Assembly: GCA_004555335.1 (NCBI GenBank)
Contig: SFII01000006.1
Span: forward strand, 1-29,007
Source: Coriobacteriaceae bacterium
GTDB taxonomy: Bacteria > Actinomycetota > Coriobacteriia > Coriobacteriales > Eggerthellaceae
Length of the DNA: 29,007 bases
Direction: 5' to 3'
Below, one piece after another: positions 13,840 to 22,005 of this stretch (positions are counted from its first letter, which is position 1; the number at the start of each line of letters is the position of its first letter). Under the pieces are notes generated by a model that saw only the letters and a list, made by a program, of their open reading frames with translations, searched no databases and was not told the origin of the DNA. Position numbers and translations under genes: made by a program.

Positions 13840-15183
13840 CTAGAATTCCAGCTTCTCCAGGCGGTCGAAGACGATGTCCTTGCGGGACAAGAAATCCCAG
13901 GGATCGAAGATCTGGTCCAGAACCTCTGCGGACAGGGTGCACTCGGGATCGGCTTCCAGGCGCTCGCGATAGGTGGGGCCGGGCTTTGCCTGCTGGACAT
14001 CATGCCAGGTCTCCATCGCATTGCGCTGGACGATCACGTATGCATCCTCGCGGGTGATGCCGGTGTTCACCAGGGCCAGCAGCACCTTGCTGCTGAAGAT
14101 GAGGCCGCGGGTCTTGTTCAGGTTGGCCATCATCGCATCGGGATAGGTCTGCAGGCCGTCCAGGATCCAGCGGAGCTTCTCGGCGATGTAGTCGAGGGCG
14201 ATGAAGCTGTCCGCCATGGCGATGCGCTCGGCACTGGAATGGCTGATGTCGCGCTCGAACCACAGGGCGACGTTATCGTATCCCACCTGGGCATTCGCCT
14301 TGATGGTGCGGGCCATGCCGCATACGCGCTCCGCGGTGATGGGATTGCGCTTGTGGGGCATGGCGGAAGACCCCTTCTGCCCCTTCTTGAAGGGCTCCTC
14401 CGCCTCGATGACATCGCTTTCCTGGAGCAGGCGCACCTGCATGGCGATGTATTCCAGGCTGGATGCGGTGCACGCGAGCGCGCTCATCACCTGCGCATGG
14501 CGGTCGCGTGCGATGACCTGGGTGGACAGCGGGTCGGGGGTCAGGCCCAGATGCTCGCAGACGTATTCCTCGACGAAGGGATCGATGCTCGAATAGGTTC
14601 CCACGGCACCGGAGATGGCGCCGGTCGCGATGACCTCGCGGGCCTGCTGCAGACGGACCTGGGCGCGCTTCATCGCCCATGCCCAATTACCGAACTTCAT
14701 TCCGAAGGTCATGGGCTCGGCATGGATGCCGTGGGTGCGGCCGCAGCACAGCACGTCCTTGAACTCGAAGGCACGGCGCTTGCAGATCTCGCCGATGGCG
14801 ACCACGTCGTCCAGGATGATGTCCAGGGCCTGGGTGATCTGGTAGCACAGCGCGGTGTCGCCCAAATCGGAGCTGGTCATGCCGTAGTGAACCCAGCGGC
14901 TGGGCTTTTCCTGGCCTTCGGGGATATCGGCATCGATGTATTCCGCCATGCAGGTGAGGAAGGCGATGACATCGTGGTTGGTGACCGCCTCGATCTCATC
15001 GATGCGCTCGACGGTGAAATCGGCATGCTCGCGGATCCAGGCAGCCTCCTCGCGGGTGATGCCCGCCTTGCCCAACTCGGCCTGGGCTTCGCAAGCCAGA
15101 AGCTCGATTTCCTTCCAGATGGCGAACTTGTTCTCGTTCTGCCAGATCCTGCCCATTTCCGGGCGGGTGTAACGCGGAATCAT
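13840..15183 (-). CDS. purB: Adenylosuccinate lyase
   Basis: Cleaves SAICAR to AICAR and adenylosuccinate to AMP, releasing fumarate. 447 residues, full length. The fumarase/aspartase superfamily signature SSAMPHKRNP is present in the flexible catalytic loop, with the upstream RTHGIHAEPMTFG (catalytic His) and TSSDLGDT (substrate-binding) blocks. The start at 15183 has AGGAGG 5 bases upstream. It acts two ways in the purine pathway and directly after purC, which lies further along the same strand. The leader carries a seven-pair hairpin 20 bases before the start. Confidence 0.97.
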   Translation of the reverse strand: MIPRYTRPEMGRIWQNENKFAIWKEIELLACEAQAELGKAGITREEAAWIREHADFTVERIDEIEAVTNHDVIAFLTCMAEYIDADIPEGQEKPSRWVHYGMTSSDLGDTALCYQITQALDIILDDVVAIGEICKRRAFEFKDVLCCGRTHGIHAEPMTFGMKFGNWAWAMKRAQVRLQQAREVIATGAISGAVGTYSSIDPFVEEYVCEHLGLTPDPLSTQVIARDRHAQVMSALACTASSLEYIAMQVRLLQESDVIEAEEPFKKGQKGSSAMPHKRNPITAERVCGMARTIKANAQVGYDNVALWFERDISHSSAERIAMADSFIALDYIAEKLRWILDGLQTYPDAMMANLNKTRGLIFSSKVLLALVNTGITREDAYVIVQRNAMETWHDVQQAKPGPTYRERLEADPECTLSAEVLDQIFDPWDFLSRKDIVFDRLEKLEF

Positions 15184-15202
15184 GAATCCCTCCTAGAGAC
15201 GA

Positions 15203-15220
15203 CGCGCCCCAATGGGCGCG
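15203..15220 (-). other. Hairpin in the purB leader
   Basis: CGCGCCC (15203-15209) pairs perfectly with GGGCGCG (15214-15220), four-base loop. No T-run follows on the minus strand, so it is not a standard terminator of the upstream RCK gene. A TAAAAT box at 15245-15240 may be the purB -10; the hairpin would lie just inside the leader. Confidence 0.4.
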
Positions 15221-15311
15221 GTGAATGCTTCCTCAGGTGATTTTACCGAAAAGACGCGCGAAGACGGGCGGCGCAACCGTGATGGCAGACGCCTCCATCC
15301 GACGCGCACGC

Positions 15312-15989
15312 CTAGAGCGCTTTGAAGGCGGTGGGCACCGCATCCATCTTGTCCGCATACGCCGCAACGACCACGACGTCCCCGGGATGGAGCACGGTTT
15401 CGGAGTCGATTATCTCCATCTGGTCCTCGTCGTCACGGGATACCGATACCATCAGGCAGCCGGCAGGCAGGACCACGTTCGCCGCCAGAACGCCTTCTTC
15501 GTTGCTGTGATGCCGCATGCGCGGGACCGTGACCTCCTTCAGCGCCACATTGCCATGGGTCAGGCTGCTCAATACGCTGATGCCGCCCAACATGGCCTCT
15601 TCCTCGATCATCGTCGCGATGAGCGTGGTTGCCGAAACGCACTCGATGCCCACTTCCCTGAAGATGCGCAGGTTCTTGGGGCTGTTCACGCGGGCGATGC
15701 ATCGGGGAACGCCGAATACCCTCTGCGCGATCTCGCAGGACATCAGATTGGTGTCGTCCTGCCCGGCAACGGCGACGAATACGTCGGCCTTGCGGATGTC
15801 GGCGTCCTCCTGATAGCGGGACATGCAGCCGTCCCCCTCGATGATCAGGAAGCGCCCGCTCAAGACGGCGGAAAGGCGGCTTGCGGTCGCCTCATCCTGC
15901 TCGATGATCGCAACCTCGTTGCCGATGCGCAGCATGATGGAGGCAAGGTATTCCCCGATCTTGCCGCCACCCACGATGACGATGTACAT
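15312..15989 (-). CDS. RCK (TrkA-like) potassium-uptake regulatory protein, second copy
   Basis: 225 residues. RCK-N Rossmann domain at 1-120 with GGGKIG (the GxGxxG nucleotide loop) and EQDE at the end of strand 2, which suits NAD or ATP-type ligand binding, followed by an RCK-C domain (about 140-225, ending with the LHPGDVVVVAA pattern). Such cytoplasmic proteins gate TrkH/KtrB potassium channels. The start at 15989 has AGGAGGG 3 bases upstream, overlapping the end of the previous gene region. It follows the other RCK gene by 8 bases and is surely co-transcribed and probably co-translated. No channel gene is in the window. Confidence 0.92.
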   Translation of the reverse strand: MYIVIVGGGKIGEYLASIMLRIGNEVAIIEQDEATASRLSAVLSGRFLIIEGDGCMSRYQEDADIRKADVFVAVAGQDDTNLMSCEIAQRVFGVPRCIARVNSPKNLRIFREVGIECVSATTLIATMIEEEAMLGGISVLSSLTHGNVALKEVTVPRMRHHSNEEGVLAANVVLPAGCLMVSVSRDDEDQMEIIDSETVLHPGDVVVVAAYADKMDAVPTAFKAL

Positions 15990-15997
15990 ACGCCCTC

Positions 15998-16660
15998 CTA
16001 CGCCTGGATCCAGCGGTCGAAATGGGAGATCTCGGAATGCCTCACGCATACCAGCACGGAATCCCCGTGATGCAGCACGCTCTTGCTCGAAGGCACCGAG
16101 CTCAAGCGCCCGTCCGCCCTGGAAAACGCGACGATCTTGATGTCGTGCGCCTTCTCCAGCTGGGATACCGGAACGGTTTCCAGGTTGTTGGAGCGCAGGT
16201 CGATGGAGAACTTCATGATCTCGAAGTCCCCGAAGGTGCCGATGCGCGAGCCTCGACCCGAAGAAACCTTGACGAACATGTCCTCGGCGACGAGCGTGGT
16301 CCCGCACACATAGTCCAGGCCAAGCTGCTCGTAGGCGCGCTCATGGGAGGGATTGTACAGACGGCAGATGACATGCGGCACATGGAAGAGGCGTTTGGCG
16401 ACCTCCGCCACCATCAGGTTCGCATTGTCCCTCTGCGTTACGGCGCACACGCAATCCGCGGTTTCCACGCCCGCCCTGATGAGGGTATCCTCGTCGAAGC
16501 CCACACCCTGGACGACCGATCCGTTGAAGAAGCGCCCCAAAGAGGAAAACGATGCGGGATCCTTATCGATAACGCACACGTTGTGCTTGTTCTCGGAAAG
16601 CATGCTCGCCAGCTGCGAGCCGACGCGCCCGCACCCGACCACGATAATATTGCTGCTCAT
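15998..16660 (-). CDS. RCK (TrkA-like) potassium-uptake regulatory protein, first copy
   Basis: 220 residues. RCK-N domain with VVGCGRVGSQLA (GxGxxG) and VIDKDP, then the conserved CAVTQRDNANLMVAE helix, and an RCK-C domain (about 135-215) ending LHHGDSVLVCV. The start at 16660 has AAGGAAG 3 bases upstream and opens MSSNIIVVG; a longer frame adds 14 residues without homologous character. First of a tandem pair with the 15312 gene. The two differ clearly in sequence, so they may form a hetero-oligomeric gating ring rather than being redundant; that is inference. Confidence 0.92.
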   Translation of the reverse strand: MSSNIIVVGCGRVGSQLASMLSENKHNVCVIDKDPASFSSLGRFFNGSVVQGVGFDEDTLIRAGVETADCVCAVTQRDNANLMVAEVAKRLFHVPHVICRLYNPSHERAYEQLGLDYVCGTTLVAEDMFVKVSSGRGSRIGTFGDFEIMKFSIDLRSNNLETVPVSQLEKAHDIKIVAFSRADGRLSSVPSSKSVLHHGDSVLVCVRHSEISHFDRWIQA

Positions 16661-16751
16661 CAGCTTCCTTTCGACAACGCAGAAGTATAGCCGAAACCGC
16701 ACCCCGCACCCCCGGCGGGCAATCGCGCGGCCCCATCGCGGCGAGCAGGCG

Positions 16752-17180
16752 CTATTCGGGTTTGATGGCGAAAGCCGCTATCACGTAGAGGACGGTCACC
16801 GTCAGTGGGAACGCCACGAACAGAAGCAGCACGATCAGGCGCACGAAACCCGCTTTTACCTGCCGCGATGCAGCGATGCCCCCGCATACGCCCGCGATCC
16901 TGCGGTCGGTCCTGCTGGTGAACACGGGACGCTTCACCTTGGGATGCGCCATCGCATCGAGGGAGCTCCTCCCCTGCGTGCTCGCCAGGCACGCCGCGAG
17001 GATGATGATCGCAAAGGGAAACGCCGCGACCAAGGCGAGATGGGCGCTGTCGATCAAGCGGTGCCACCAGGGCACCTGGAAGTATTCGAACACCACCCCG
17101 AGCGCCCCCGCAACGATCAGGGTGAGTCCCACCACGATGGCGACGCGGTTTTTCTGAGGGTAATCGGAAAAGCTCTTCAT
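16752..17180 (-). CDS. PspC-domain membrane protein (short)
   Basis: 142 residues. Two membrane helices near the N terminus (about 13-33 and 47-66), a short basic cytoplasmic loop, then a PspC-type segment from about residue 84 (the RRIAGVCGGIA pattern) with one or two more membrane helices near the C terminus. PspC proteins take part in envelope-stress responses. Its ATG overlaps the TGA stop of the preceding gene as TGATG, so translation is coupled. The order of parts is reversed relative to its neighbour: here the PspC module is at the C-terminal end. Confidence 0.85.
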   Translation of the reverse strand: MKSFSDYPQKNRVAIVVGLTLIVAGALGVVFEYFQVPWWHRLIDSAHLALVAAFPFAIIILAACLASTQGRSSLDAMAHPKVKRPVFTSRTDRRIAGVCGGIAASRQVKAGFVRLIVLLLFVAFPLTVTVLYVIAAFAIKPE

Positions 17181-18016
17181 CACCACACCCCGAACTCTAC
17201 GAAGGAGGACCCCAAGCCCACCTTGCCCGCAAGGAAGCCTGCCGGGCCGGGAACCGAGCAGAAGGCGACACCCGCCACGCAGAATCCCGCGAATAGCAGA
17301 AGCGCGGCAACGGCGAATCCAGCAAGGCCCGTCGCCTTCCAGATGATCACGCATCCGAAGGCCATCATAAGCAGGGGCCAGCACTGCTTTATCCAGGCAA
17401 AACCATTCATCGACACCGCACCGGTGGTGTTCAGCAACAGCACGATACCCATGAGGATGAACATCGCCCCATCGAAGAAGGCATCCATGCGGTACCCTTC
17501 GCGACCTGGGATAACCATGCGCACGATTCCAGGGGCCACCACGCCCAAGGGCCAGAACTGGATAGGCGAGAACACGGGGAAGAACAGCGAAAGCACGACG
17601 CAGAAGAAGACCACCACGGCGATGATCCCCACCATCAGGGCAATCACCACGAATCCCGTCGTGTCGAAAGGCTCGCGCACTTCCTCGACACCGGGGGCAG
17701 GGGGCGGGACGGGAGGCTCATTGGCCGCATCGACACGGCGACGCACCTTAGGATCGGCTTCCGCTGCCGGCGGGTCCGCATCGGAAGGAGCATCGGGACG
17801 CACGTCCACCGCACGCCCTTCGGCGGGGGATGCGGGGAGTATCAGCCACAGCACCACGTAACCGATGACGAAGGTGCCTGCCGATACCAGCGCCAGCGCG
17901 ACGAAAGCGAATCTGAGCACGCCCACATCAAGGCTCAGGCATTCGGCAAGCCCCGAGCATACGCCCGCAATGATACCGTCATCGGTGCGCTGAAGCTTTC
18001 CGTTACCGAGTTCCAT
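17180..18016 (-). CDS. PspC-domain multi-membrane-helix protein (long)
   Basis: 278 residues. The N-terminal PspC module (about 5-62) has the DGIIAGVCSGLAE pattern and an amphipathic-to-membrane helix. A Pro/Ala/Asp-rich linker (about 65-120) leads to a C-terminal membrane domain with about five predicted helices, similar in layout to LiaF/LiaI-like sensors. The start at 18016 follows GGGAGGG closely. Translationally coupled to the short PspC gene by a TGATG overlap. A joint role in sensing membrane stress is inferred from family and coupling; no PspA homologue is in the window. Confidence 0.87.
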   Translation of the reverse strand: MELGNGKLQRTDDGIIAGVCSGLAECLSLDVGVLRFAFVALALVSAGTFVIGYVVLWLILPASPAEGRAVDVRPDAPSDADPPAAEADPKVRRRVDAANEPPVPPPAPGVEEVREPFDTTGFVVIALMVGIIAVVVFFCVVLSLFFPVFSPIQFWPLGVVAPGIVRMVIPGREGYRMDAFFDGAMFILMGIVLLLNTTGAVSMNGFAWIKQCWPLLMMAFGCVIIWKATGLAGFAVAALLLFAGFCVAGVAFCSVPGPAGFLAGKVGLGSSFVEFGVW

Positions 18017-18136
18017 CGCCCTCCCTTCCAGGCTGTGCCGGCGAACGCGCGGCACGGTAGAGCTTATCGCCGAGCAAGCTTGCCGTAACGGCGTTCCAGG
18101 CAACTGTTGACTGTTTGTAGGCCATCGCCGATAAGG

Positions 18137-19246
18137 CTACCTGTAATAGCGGTAGTGCGCCGCGCAGCAGCCCTCCGAGCTGACCATGCACGGACCCACG
18201 GGGTTTTCGGGCGTGCAGGCCCTCGCGAATAGCGGGCATTGCGACGGGGCCATCGCACCGCGCAGGATATCCCCGCAACGGCACCCCGCATGCTCGCGGA
18301 CGGGCTCGACCTCGGGCACGAAACGCGCCATGGCATCGAATGCCGAGTACTCCGGACGGATGCGGTAGCCGCTTTCCGGGATGGGGCCCAGCCCCCTCCA
18401 ATCCACCGTGCAGGTTTCGAAGACCTCCTCGATCGCCGCGAGGGCAACGGGATTCCCCTCGCGCATCACCCCGCGCGAATACGCGATCTCCACCTCAGCG
18501 CGGCCTTCCTTCAGCTGACGCAGGAGCATGGCGATGCCCTGGAGCACATCCACGGGCTCGAATCCGGTGATAACGCCCGGAATCCCATGCTCTTCGGCGA
18601 GGAAGCGATAGGGTTCCGCCCCGATGATGGTGCTCACATGGCCGGGAAGGATCAGCGCATCCACCTTGAGCGAGGGATCGCCCACGATGGCCTCGAGCGC
18701 ATTGGGCATATTCTTGTGGGCCACGTAGACGCTGAAGTTCGCCAAGCCCTCCGCTTTCGCGCGCTTGATGGTCATCGCCACCAAGGGAGTGGTGGTTTCG
18801 AAGCCCACGCCTACGAAAACCACTTGCTCCTGCGGGTTTTTCCGAGCGTATGCCAGCGCATCGAGCGGGGAATAGACGATCTCAACCCGCGCGCCGGCGG
18901 CCTTCTCCTTGAGCAGGCTGCTCGTAGACCCGGGAACGCGGGTCATGTCCCCGAAGGTGGCGATGGTCACCCCGGGGATGCGGGCAAGCGCAATCACCGC
19001 ATCGACATCGCGGTTCGAAGTGACGCACACCGGGCAACCCGGCCCGGAAAGCAGGCGCACCCCTTCGGGCATGAGCGCGCGGATGCCGTTGCGGGCGATG
19101 GAGACGGTATGGGTTCCGCACACCTCCATGAGGTTGGCCTCCCCCGCATCCACCTTTTGGATGTATTCGACGAGACCGCGCGCCAGCTCGGGGTCCTTGA
19201 AGGATGCAAGGCACTCCCTCATCCCGTTTTCGGTAGCACCCGCCAT
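18137..19246 (-). CDS. hypD: [NiFe]-hydrogenase maturation protein HypD
   Basis: Iron-sulfur protein that, with HypC, builds the Fe(CN)2CO group of [NiFe]-hydrogenase. 369 residues. Conserved parts are EVCGTHT (C43), GPGCPVC (C71, C74), GFETTTP, the LPGHVSTIIG segment, the REGNPVAL region and a C-terminal cysteine cluster (GCRCGDILRG, plus SEGCCAAHY) for the [4Fe-4S] site. The ATG at 19246 begins 1 base after the hypC stop (TAGCATG), so the two are translationally linked. The G-rich stretch GGGGGTTTAGC before it can act as ribosome site. hypE does not follow as it often does; PspC genes do. Confidence 0.97.
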   Translation of the reverse strand: MAGATENGMRECLASFKDPELARGLVEYIQKVDAGEANLMEVCGTHTVSIARNGIRALMPEGVRLLSGPGCPVCVTSNRDVDAVIALARIPGVTIATFGDMTRVPGSTSSLLKEKAAGARVEIVYSPLDALAYARKNPQEQVVFVGVGFETTTPLVAMTIKRAKAEGLANFSVYVAHKNMPNALEAIVGDPSLKVDALILPGHVSTIIGAEPYRFLAEEHGIPGVITGFEPVDVLQGIAMLLRQLKEGRAEVEIAYSRGVMREGNPVALAAIEEVFETCTVDWRGLGPIPESGYRIRPEYSAFDAMARFVPEVEPVREHAGCRCGDILRGAMAPSQCPLFARACTPENPVGPCMVSSEGCCAAHYRYYR

Positions 19247-19247
19247 G

Positions 19248-19487
19248 CTAAACCCCCTGGCCGAACTCGAGCAGCTCGGGCATCTGCCGGACCAGATCCA
19301 AGGTCTCCTCGGCATAATCCGGGTCGACGATCTCGATGGCGAAGCCCGCATGGATGAGCACATAGTCGCCCACCTTCGCATCGGGCGTAAGGTCGATGGA
19401 GGCATCGCGCGCGACGCCCAACACGGACACCTCGGCGATGTTGTCTTCCTTCATTCGGACGATCTGCGCGGGAATGGCCAAACACAT
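19248..19487 (-). CDS. hypC: [NiFe]-hydrogenase maturation chaperone HypC/HupF family
   Basis: 79-residue chaperone that carries the iron with its diatomic ligands together with HypD and holds the hydrogenase large-subunit precursor. It starts MCLAIPAQI, with the essential C2 after removal of Met, and shows the OB-fold-like strands VGDYVLIHAGFAIEIVD. The start at 19487 has AAAGG 8 bases upstream. It lies 37 bases after hypF with a small inverted repeat around AACCGGTT between them. Confidence 0.97.
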   Translation of the reverse strand: MCLAIPAQIVRMKEDNIAEVSVLGVARDASIDLTPDAKVGDYVLIHAGFAIEIVDPDYAEETLDLVRQMPELLEFGQGV

Positions 19488-19524
19488 AGGACACGCCTTT
19501 CTGACAACCGGTTTTCAGACAAGG

Positions 19525-21921
19525 TTACAGGCTCTGCGCCGCAACGACGGCCTGTCCGAAGGAGATTCCGCCGTCATTGGGGGGCAGCTCGCGGTTGATG
19601 GCAACCGTATACCCGGACTCCTCCAGCTTCGCAAGGCAGCGCTCGAGCAGGTAGCGGTTCATGAAGACCCCTCCGCAAAGCACCACTGTGGTTATCCCGT
19701 ACATCGCCTCCACCATCTGCGCCTGCAGGAGCACGGCATCGACGATGGCATCATGGAAGCGGCGGGCAACGAGCGCAGGATCGGTACCCGCGGCGATATC
19801 GTCGAGCATGGCCTGGAACAAAGGCGCCGGATCGAGCATCAGCACGGAGGTATCCTGCGCGGTGCTGCCCTCGTTCGCCACGTTCTTCACCACATCTATC
19901 CGATAGCCTTCCGGAATGCGATCCGCCTCCGCGGGAGCGCAGCCCGCCATGGATGCCTCCAGCAGCACGGCGCCCTCCCCCTCGTAACCGGACTCGCGGC
20001 ATATGCCCAAGATGGCGGAGGCGGTATCGAACAAGCGGCCCATGCTGCTGGTATAGGGGCAGTTCAAGCCCTGCTCGATCATCTGCTCGCACAGGATCGC
20101 CTTCTGTCCCATCCCCTCGATGAGCGGACGCGCCGCAGGATGTTCCAGCAGGTCGAAGGCCCAAAGCGCACCGAAGGCGCAGCGGGTCAGATCCCTTATC
20201 GCAGCGCTCCCCCCGGGCAGCGGGAAGTACGCAAGGTTCGCAAAGCGCTCGAAGGCCTGGAGGTTGGCGATCATCACCTCGCCGCCCCACAGGCAGCCGT
20301 CCTTGCCGAAGCCGGTTCCATCGAAGGCGATGCCGCAAACCGCGCCCTCGAGGCCGTTTTCGGCCATGGCCGATGCGATGTGGGCATGATGGTGCTGGAC
20401 TTCGGTCACGGGAAGGTCCTGGGTGCGCGCCCATTTCCCCGTCAGGTATTCGGGGTGCTCATCGCAAGCCAGCCGTTCGGGATGGATACCGAACAAAGCC
20501 TGGAAGGTCTCGCGCGCCTCGCTCCAAGCATCATTGATCCGGGGGCTTTCCATGTCCCCGATATGCTGGGAAACGAATGCCTCGCCCGGACGCGCCAGGC
20601 AGAAGGTGCATTTCTGCTCGGGGCCGGTCGCCAGCAGGGCGGGCGCACCGTCTTCCAGATAAGGGAAGGGCACGGGGGTCGGCGCATATCCGCGTGCTCG
20701 GCGGATCATCTGGATGGTCGCGCCGGCGCTTCCCGCCTGCACCACGCGCAGTACGGAATCATCATAGCGGGCAAGGATGGGCCTGTCGTTGCCCAAGAAG
20801 GCATCGGCAATCCCCGCAAGGGTCCCGTATGCGCAAAGATCGTCGGTCTCGATCGGGCACGCGCATGCATTGCCCGAAGTCATCACCAGCATGCCATCGA
20901 AATCGTGCATGAGCAGGTACTGGACAGGACTCGCGGGAAGCATGACGCCCAGCTCGGCAAGGCCGTCCGCGATCCCCTCGGGAATATCCGCATCGGCCTT
21001 CTTGCGGAGCAGGACGATAGGACGCTGCGGGCTTTCCAGCAGATGCGCCTCTTCCTCGCCCACCTCGCACACGGCGCGTGCCGCCTCGACATCGCGCACC
21101 ATGACGGCGAAGGGCTTCGTAGGACGCCTCTTGCCATCCCTCAAACGCGAAACCGCCTGCCTGTTATGGGCGTCACAGGCAAGATGGAATCCCCCCAGTC
21201 CCTTGACAGCGAGGATGCCGCCTTCGGAAAGCAAGGCGACCGCCCTGGACAATATGCCGTCGCTTTGCCCGCGCGTGCGCCCCCAGAGAACGCGGTCGTC
21301 CGCCCGGGCGTCCGCGATTGCCGGATCGAAGGCGCCCCCGGGGCATTCGGCGTAGCTGATAGACGGACCGCACTCGAAGCAGGCGTCGGGCTGGGCATGG
21401 AATCGCCTATTCGATGGATCCCCGTATTCGCGGGCGCAGTCATCGCACATAGGGAACGCGTCCATCACCGTCTTGCAACGGTCGTACGGAAGATCCTCGA
21501 TGATGGTGAATCGCGGACCGCAATTCGTGCAGTTTATGAACGGGTAGCGAAATCGGCGGTCTTCGGGATCGAGCAGCTCCCGGGCGCAGTCATCGCAGAT
21601 ACCCAGGTCGGGGGAAACCAGGGTGCTCTTCTCGCGCTCCCCCTCCTCGGAGAAACGGATCTGGAAATCCTCGTAGCCCTGCAGGGGGATCTCCTTTAGG
21701 TCGATCTTCTTCACACGTGCGGATGCGGGTGCGTTCTGGGCGATCTCCAAGACGAAGCCATCAAGCAACTGGGATTCGCCTTCAGCGTGGATGGTCACGC
21801 CATCGGGGGCGTTGAGCACCCAACCGTTGATCAGATTGCGTTTCGCAAGACGATACACGAAGGGGCGGAAGCCCACCCCCTGTACTATTCCTGTCACGTG
21901 GATTTCAAGCGCTTCGACCAT
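19525..21921 (-). CDS. hypF: Carbamoyltransferase HypF
   Basis: Supplies the cyanide ligands of [NiFe]-hydrogenase: it makes a carbamoyl adenylate from carbamoyl phosphate and ATP and passes the group to HypE. 798 residues, full length. Domains in order: acylphosphatase (about 5-92, GIVQGVGFRPF), two zinc fingers (C109, C112, C131, C134 and C159, C162, C181, C184), a YrdC-like domain (about 200-385, AVKGLGGFHLACDA) and a Kae1-like C-terminal domain with the HHHAH metal motif, AFDGTGFG and LCGGVFMN. The start at 21921 has AGGTGG 4 bases upstream. The order hypF-hypC-hypD implies one operon. Confidence 0.97.
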   Translation of the reverse strand: MVEALEIHVTGIVQGVGFRPFVYRLAKRNLINGWVLNAPDGVTIHAEGESQLLDGFVLEIAQNAPASARVKKIDLKEIPLQGYEDFQIRFSEEGEREKSTLVSPDLGICDDCARELLDPEDRRFRYPFINCTNCGPRFTIIEDLPYDRCKTVMDAFPMCDDCAREYGDPSNRRFHAQPDACFECGPSISYAECPGGAFDPAIADARADDRVLWGRTRGQSDGILSRAVALLSEGGILAVKGLGGFHLACDAHNRQAVSRLRDGKRRPTKPFAVMVRDVEAARAVCEVGEEEAHLLESPQRPIVLLRKKADADIPEGIADGLAELGVMLPASPVQYLLMHDFDGMLVMTSGNACACPIETDDLCAYGTLAGIADAFLGNDRPILARYDDSVLRVVQAGSAGATIQMIRRARGYAPTPVPFPYLEDGAPALLATGPEQKCTFCLARPGEAFVSQHIGDMESPRINDAWSEARETFQALFGIHPERLACDEHPEYLTGKWARTQDLPVTEVQHHHAHIASAMAENGLEGAVCGIAFDGTGFGKDGCLWGGEVMIANLQAFERFANLAYFPLPGGSAAIRDLTRCAFGALWAFDLLEHPAARPLIEGMGQKAILCEQMIEQGLNCPYTSSMGRLFDTASAILGICRESGYEGEGAVLLEASMAGCAPAEADRIPEGYRIDVVKNVANEGSTAQDTSVLMLDPAPLFQAMLDDIAAGTDPALVARRFHDAIVDAVLLQAQMVEAMYGITTVVLCGGVFMNRYLLERCLAKLEESGYTVAINRELPPNDGGISFGQAVVAAQSL

Positions 21922-21946
21922 ATTGCCACCTATTCGCCAACACAGC

Positions 21947-21966
21947 GGGCGCCCCGAGGAGCGCCC
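21947..21966. other. Hairpin between pgi and hypF
   Basis: GGGCGC (21947-21952) pairs with GCGCCC (21961-21966), loop CCCGAGGA. It is placed where a pgi terminator would be, but no T-run follows on the minus strand; T-rich sequence lies on the other side. It may be a poor or Rho-assisted terminator, or part of the hypF leader. Confidence 0.35.
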
Positions 21967-22005
21967 TTTCCAGTTTCTTTCCCTGCTATCGTATCGCAAT
22001 GCGCG

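Noticed and set aside
18017..18136. TTGACT with GATAAG at 17 bases, plus strand, as a promoter
   Set aside because: It would point into the antisense of hypD, and GATAAG is a weak -10. CTTATCG/CGATAAG copies in this gap are also only seven bases, so I did not list an operator.
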